64,000 nucleotides of DNA. Origin: Acidobacteriota bacterium. Lineage in GTDB: Bacteria; Acidobacteriota; Terriglobia; Bryobacterales; Bryobacteraceae. Below the pieces are notes generated by a model. That model had not been told where the DNA came from, did no database searches, and worked only from the letters and a program-made list of their open reading frames with translations. Each line of letters begins with the position of its first letter. The first letter of the stretch is position 1. Where the stretch lies: positions 21,178 to 85,177 of the forward strand of contig JAFKEE010000055.1 of the NCBI GenBank assembly GCA_017307505.1, written 5' to 3'. Shown in pieces: positions 61,442 through 64,000 of this stretch. A program made the translations under genes and the position numbers.

Positions 61442-63247
61442 TTACTTCATCGTCTTGGCCAGTCCGCTGCGGAGAGCCGAATCGAAGATCTCCTGAATCC
61501 GCTTGTGGAACTCGGCAGACACCCGCGACTGCACCTCGTTCGCCTTGCCCTGCTCGACGTTCACCTTCCCTTGTTCCCCATTCACCCGCGACTGCTCCTC
61601 GTTGACCTTGTTCTGCAGTTCGTTGACTCGCGACTGCTCCTGGTTCACCTTTGCCTGCAGGCCGTTCACCTCACCTTGGCTGGGCGCGGCGGGCGCTGTC
61701 TTCAGTTCGTTAAGCAGGGCTTCCACTTTCTTGACTGCGGAATCCCTGCCGTTATCGGAGCCCGCATCGTGGATGCGATTCAACAGTTCCTGCCGCTTGT
61801 TCGCCGCGGATTGAGCTGAGTTCACCTTGTCCTGCTGCGCATTGACCTTATCCTGAACGCCATTAACCTCATTCTGCCGGGCATTTACTTTATCCTGCAG
61901 CTGATTGACGGCGGATTGCAGCCGGTTCACTTCGTCCTGTTGGGCGTTCACTTTCTTCTGCGGCTCCATCGCCCGCTCGATGTCGCGCAGTACGCTCTCG
62001 TCCGTGACTACATACTCGGCGCCTTCGTTCCGGAACCAGGCGAAGCGGTTCCCGAAACGGGAGCGCAACGCATCCGGGCTGATACGATCCCGCGAGTCCC
62101 ACGATCCGCTCTCCGAATTGCCCAGGACGATGATGTAGCGCCGCTGAGCCGCTTCTTTCTCTGGATGCGCCCCGGCGGAAGACGTCGCCGATGCCTGGAG
62201 GAAGGCCGAGGGCTCGGCCGGGGTCACGGTGCCCGGCTCGGAGAATGCAATCGCGGACCCGCTGCCTGCGGTCACTCTGGTGTTCGACACCGCGCCCACT
62301 GCCTGGGACGGGACGGCCGCCGCGGTCACATAGACCAGCGGGACGGCCAGCAGGCAGATCACCCCCGCTGCGCCGCGGGGAACGCCCCGGGACAGCAGCG
62401 TGCTGTTCAGGATCCGGTGAATCCGTGCGTCCGTGCTGCCGTAGCGGGCCATCGCCGCTCCGTGCCAGTTCACACGCACCCCGCTCTGCATGAACTCCAA
62501 CAACATCTCGGCATAGCTGGTCCTGTCTCGCGTTACCGCCACTGCCGCATCGTCGCTCACGTCTTCGGCCAGCCGGACGATGCTTCGGTGCAGCACCCAG
62601 CTCAGCGGGCTATGCCAGAGCAGCGCGCGATGCAACGCGGAGAGAAACTGAACCGCGGGATCCCGCCGGCGCACATGGGACTGCTCATGCGCGAGCACGG
62701 CCTCCAGCTTGGCTGCGCTCCACGCCCGCCAGTCCGCCGGCAGCAGGATCACCGGCCGGGTCAGCCCCACTGTGACCGGCGATGTGACCCTCTCTGATTC
62801 GCGCACTTCAACTCCAACCGTCGAGAGCTCCGTCGACCGGCTTTGCCCCGTGAGCCTGCGAGCCAGAAGCAACCCCATGCCCAGCCGCAGCAGTAACAGC
62901 CCCGCGATGAGCGCATAGAAGCCCGCCAGGATGCCGCGCCAGTCCCTCGATGGTGGCGTCTCGCGCCGTGGCGTCTCCCTCGCCACCTGGTTCTCCGAAG
63001 CCGCGGCCGGAACCGCTGGAACGGGTGTCCGGGTGTCCACCGCGGAAACCTGTCTGACCACGACAGGCAGCTTGGGGAACGTCATGGTCAACACGGGCAG
63101 GCACAGGGAGCCGCAGACGGCGGCGATACACGCTGCCAGCCGGATCGACGGGTCCTTCACCCGCAGCAGCCACAACAAGGCAGCTCCGGCGCCGATGAGA
63201 ACGGTGGAGCGAATCGCCCACTCGATCAGGAAACTTCCGTTGATCAT
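61442..63247 (-). CDS. BlaR1-like M56 family metallopeptidase with heptad-repeat C-terminal tail
   Basis: The 601-residue protein has four N-terminal membrane helices and the M56 zinc site HEQSH (residues 187-191, in VLAHEQSHVRRRDPA), with the acidic ligand region RLAEDVSDDAAV. A fifth helix lies near residue 295. The extracytoplasmic part begins with YIIVLGNSESGSWDSRD and then continues, about residues 430-577, as a heptad pattern with VN at a fixed place (KVNAQQDEVNRLQSAVNQLQ). No penicillin-binding domain is present. It overlaps its BlaI-type regulator by four bases and presumably cleaves it on signal. Confidence 0.88.
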   Translation of the reverse strand: MINGSFLIEWAIRSTVLIGAGAALLWLLRVKDPSIRLAACIAAVCGSLCLPVLTMTFPKLPVVVRQVSAVDTRTPVPAVPAAASENQVARETPRRETPPSRDWRGILAGFYALIAGLLLLRLGMGLLLARRLTGQSRSTELSTVGVEVRESERVTSPVTVGLTRPVILLPADWRAWSAAKLEAVLAHEQSHVRRRDPAVQFLSALHRALLWHSPLSWVLHRSIVRLAEDVSDDAAVAVTRDRTSYAEMLLEFMQSGVRVNWHGAAMARYGSTDARIHRILNSTLLSRGVPRGAAGVICLLAVPLVYVTAAAVPSQAVGAVSNTRVTAGSGSAIAFSEPGTVTPAEPSAFLQASATSSAGAHPEKEAAQRRYIIVLGNSESGSWDSRDRISPDALRSRFGNRFAWFRNEGAEYVVTDESVLRDIERAMEPQKKVNAQQDEVNRLQSAVNQLQDKVNARQNEVNGVQDKVNAQQDKVNSAQSAANKRQELLNRIHDAGSDNGRDSAVKKVEALLNELKTAPAAPSQGEVNGLQAKVNQEQSRVNELQNKVNEEQSRVNGEQGKVNVEQGKANEVQSRVSAEFHKRIQEIFDSALRSGLAKTMK

Positions 63248-63639
63248 GCTTTCTTCTCCTTGCGCGACGCAATCTTCTCCGCCAGCCGCTGAAGCTCTGC
63301 CGGCTTCAGTACCCGGTTGTCCACCAGACCCACCAGCAGTTCCTCGACGGAGCCGCCGCAGAAACGGTCGATCAGTTGCCGGGCTGCCTCCACGGCCACG
63401 TTGCGCGGAGTATCGACGGCGCGATAGACGAACGTCCGTCCCTGCACGGTGTGCTCGATGTAGCCCTTTTCTTCCAGATTTCGCAGGATGGTGCGAATCG
63501 TCGAATCCTTGAGCGATCGCTGCGCCGCCACGCCTTCCCGGCAGAGCTCCGCCGTGCAGTCCGGATGGGCCCAGACGTAGTCCATGATGAACTGCTCCAG
63601 AGGAGTAAGCGCGCTTCGCTGTCCGCGAGTGTTAAACAT
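63244..63639 (-). CDS. BlaI/MecI-family transcriptional repressor
   Basis: The 131-residue repressor has the BlaI winged helix (SALTPLEQFIMDYVWAHPDC, SLKDSTIRTILRNLEEKGYI) and a C-terminal dimerisation helix pair (LIDRFCGGSVEELLVGLVDN). BlaI proteins are inactivated by proteolysis by the M56 partner, here the next gene with a four-base overlap. Inverted AGTGTTA elements at and before its start codon are the likely operator. Confidence 0.9.
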   Translation of the reverse strand: MFNTRGQRSALTPLEQFIMDYVWAHPDCTAELCREGVAAQRSLKDSTIRTILRNLEEKGYIEHTVQGRTFVYRAVDTPRNVAVEAARQLIDRFCGGSVEELLVGLVDNRVLKPAELQRLAEKIASRKEKKA

Positions 63640-63663
63640 TCTAGTGTTAGAAGTTATAACACT
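63628..63663. promoter_or_regulatory. BlaI-type operator: AGTGTTA repeats
   Basis: AGTGTTA occurs at 63628-63634 and 63643-63649, and its inverse TAACACT at 63657-63663. The second and third form a perfect dyad with a 7-base spacer just upstream of the start codon (63639). The spacing suits autorepression by the BlaI-like protein. Confidence 0.55.
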
Positions 63664-63854
63664 TGGAAACCGGCTTCAAGCCCCGGCCGTGGGAGTTTAC
63701 ACAGGAAATGCGGTACCTCTCGTTCCTGTGCCGGCAGGGACCCAACCAGGCCCGATTGGCGGAGACACACCCTGCTCAGTTCAGAAACATAACGGGAGAG
63801 TCCGGGTAACGTCGAAGTCTGCCCCAATCTCGGTCCTTCTGAACTCAATCTCTG

Positions 63855-64000
63855 TTAGCGATCGTCCAAAAACGTAGATTTTTGAACACACGGCCGGAGC
63901 ACCTGGGCGGCTTTGGTACGAAGATAGTCGCGATAACCGGCCGGTAATGGCTGCTGGAGGATCTCGTCGATGATGGAGGAGAAGTAAGCCAAGGAGCGAA
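63855..64000 (-). CDS. C-terminus of a hypothetical protein (5' part beyond window)
   Basis: The minus strand is open from the window edge to the TAA at 63857-63855 and would end a protein with RSLAYFSSIIDEILQQPLPA, then GYRDYLRTKAAQVLRPCVQK. The residue composition and codon use look like a real gene, but 48 codons are too few to assign a family. The 215 bases between this stop and the BlaI start hold only that gene's operator and promoter. Confidence 0.5.
   Translation of the reverse strand, partial: RSLAYFSSIIDEILQQPLPAGYRDYLRTKAAQVLRPCVQKSTFLDDR

Overview
The window looks like a stretch of chromosome from an Acidobacteriota bacterium, most likely of the Solibacter/Bryobacter/Paludibaculum type. 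This is inferred from the high-GC sequence, the many Tat-type (RR) and Sec signals on secreted enzymes, a DUF1592-type haem protein paired with a DUF1552 protein, a beta-propeller/Y_Y_Y sensor kinase, a vitamin-B12-dependent ribonucleotide reductase and an acidobacterial-style cytochrome c maturation operon. I see no rRNA, tRNA, CRISPR array, phage or intact insertion sequence.

Layout. 1-9.5 kb: the start of a LysR regulator, a secreted alpha/beta hydrolase, a GH127 glycosidase, a fused alpha/beta E1 of a 2-oxo-acid dehydrogenase, a decayed GyrI-like gene, a phosphotriesterase-family protein and a methyltransferase. 9.5-17.6 kb: a mannonate-dehydratase-like enolase and, on the same strand, an operon ccmE-ccmF-ccmH-zinc ribbon protein-Ig-like protein-ccmA-ccmB-ccmC-ccmD. 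Its CcmE has a cysteine (CxxxY) in place of the haem-binding histidine, and its CcmH has a non-canonical cysteine cluster. 17.7-22.6 kb: an M23 protein, a NagA-like deacetylase with a ROK-family kinase, and a methyltransferase. 22.6-28.3 kb: small regulatory and redox genes. These include an ArsR/SRPBCC/VOC set with a frameshifted VOC gene, a SoxR with a clear sox-box facing a monooxygenase/FMN-reductase operon, and a J-domain protein that lacks the HPD aspartate.

28.3-38.4 kb: an FGE-like protein, two esterases, and an export operon of three HlyD-type adaptors and one MacB-type permease without an ATPase. Next to it are a low-GC gene for a cysteine-rich secreted protein and a beheaded second permease copy. 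38.4-43.3 kb: the DUF1592/DUF1552 pair plus a nucleoside-hydrolase-like protein. 43.3-47.1 kb: a large two-component system. 47.6-52.2 kb: NrdJ with NrdR-box-like sites, a zinc alcohol dehydrogenase and a DinB protein. 52.3-56.9 kb: a RegB/RegA-like redox two-component system followed on the same strand by a cysteine-rich secreted protein and a TonB-dependent receptor. 57.1-59.9 kb: an RsbQ-like hydrolase translationally coupled to a GAF/PAS histidine kinase. 60-64 kb: a hypothetical protein, a decayed open frame, and a BlaI/BlaR1-like (M56) pair whose peptidase carries a long heptad-repeat tail.

The main themes are periplasmic redox chemistry and envelope sensing: cytochrome c maturation, SoxR, RegBA, BlaR1-like and RsbQ-linked systems. 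The least conventional assemblies are the variant Ccm operon, the RegBA/Cys-rich/TonB operon, the RsbQ-kinase pair, the ATPase-less triple-adaptor exporter and the heptad-tailed M56 protein.
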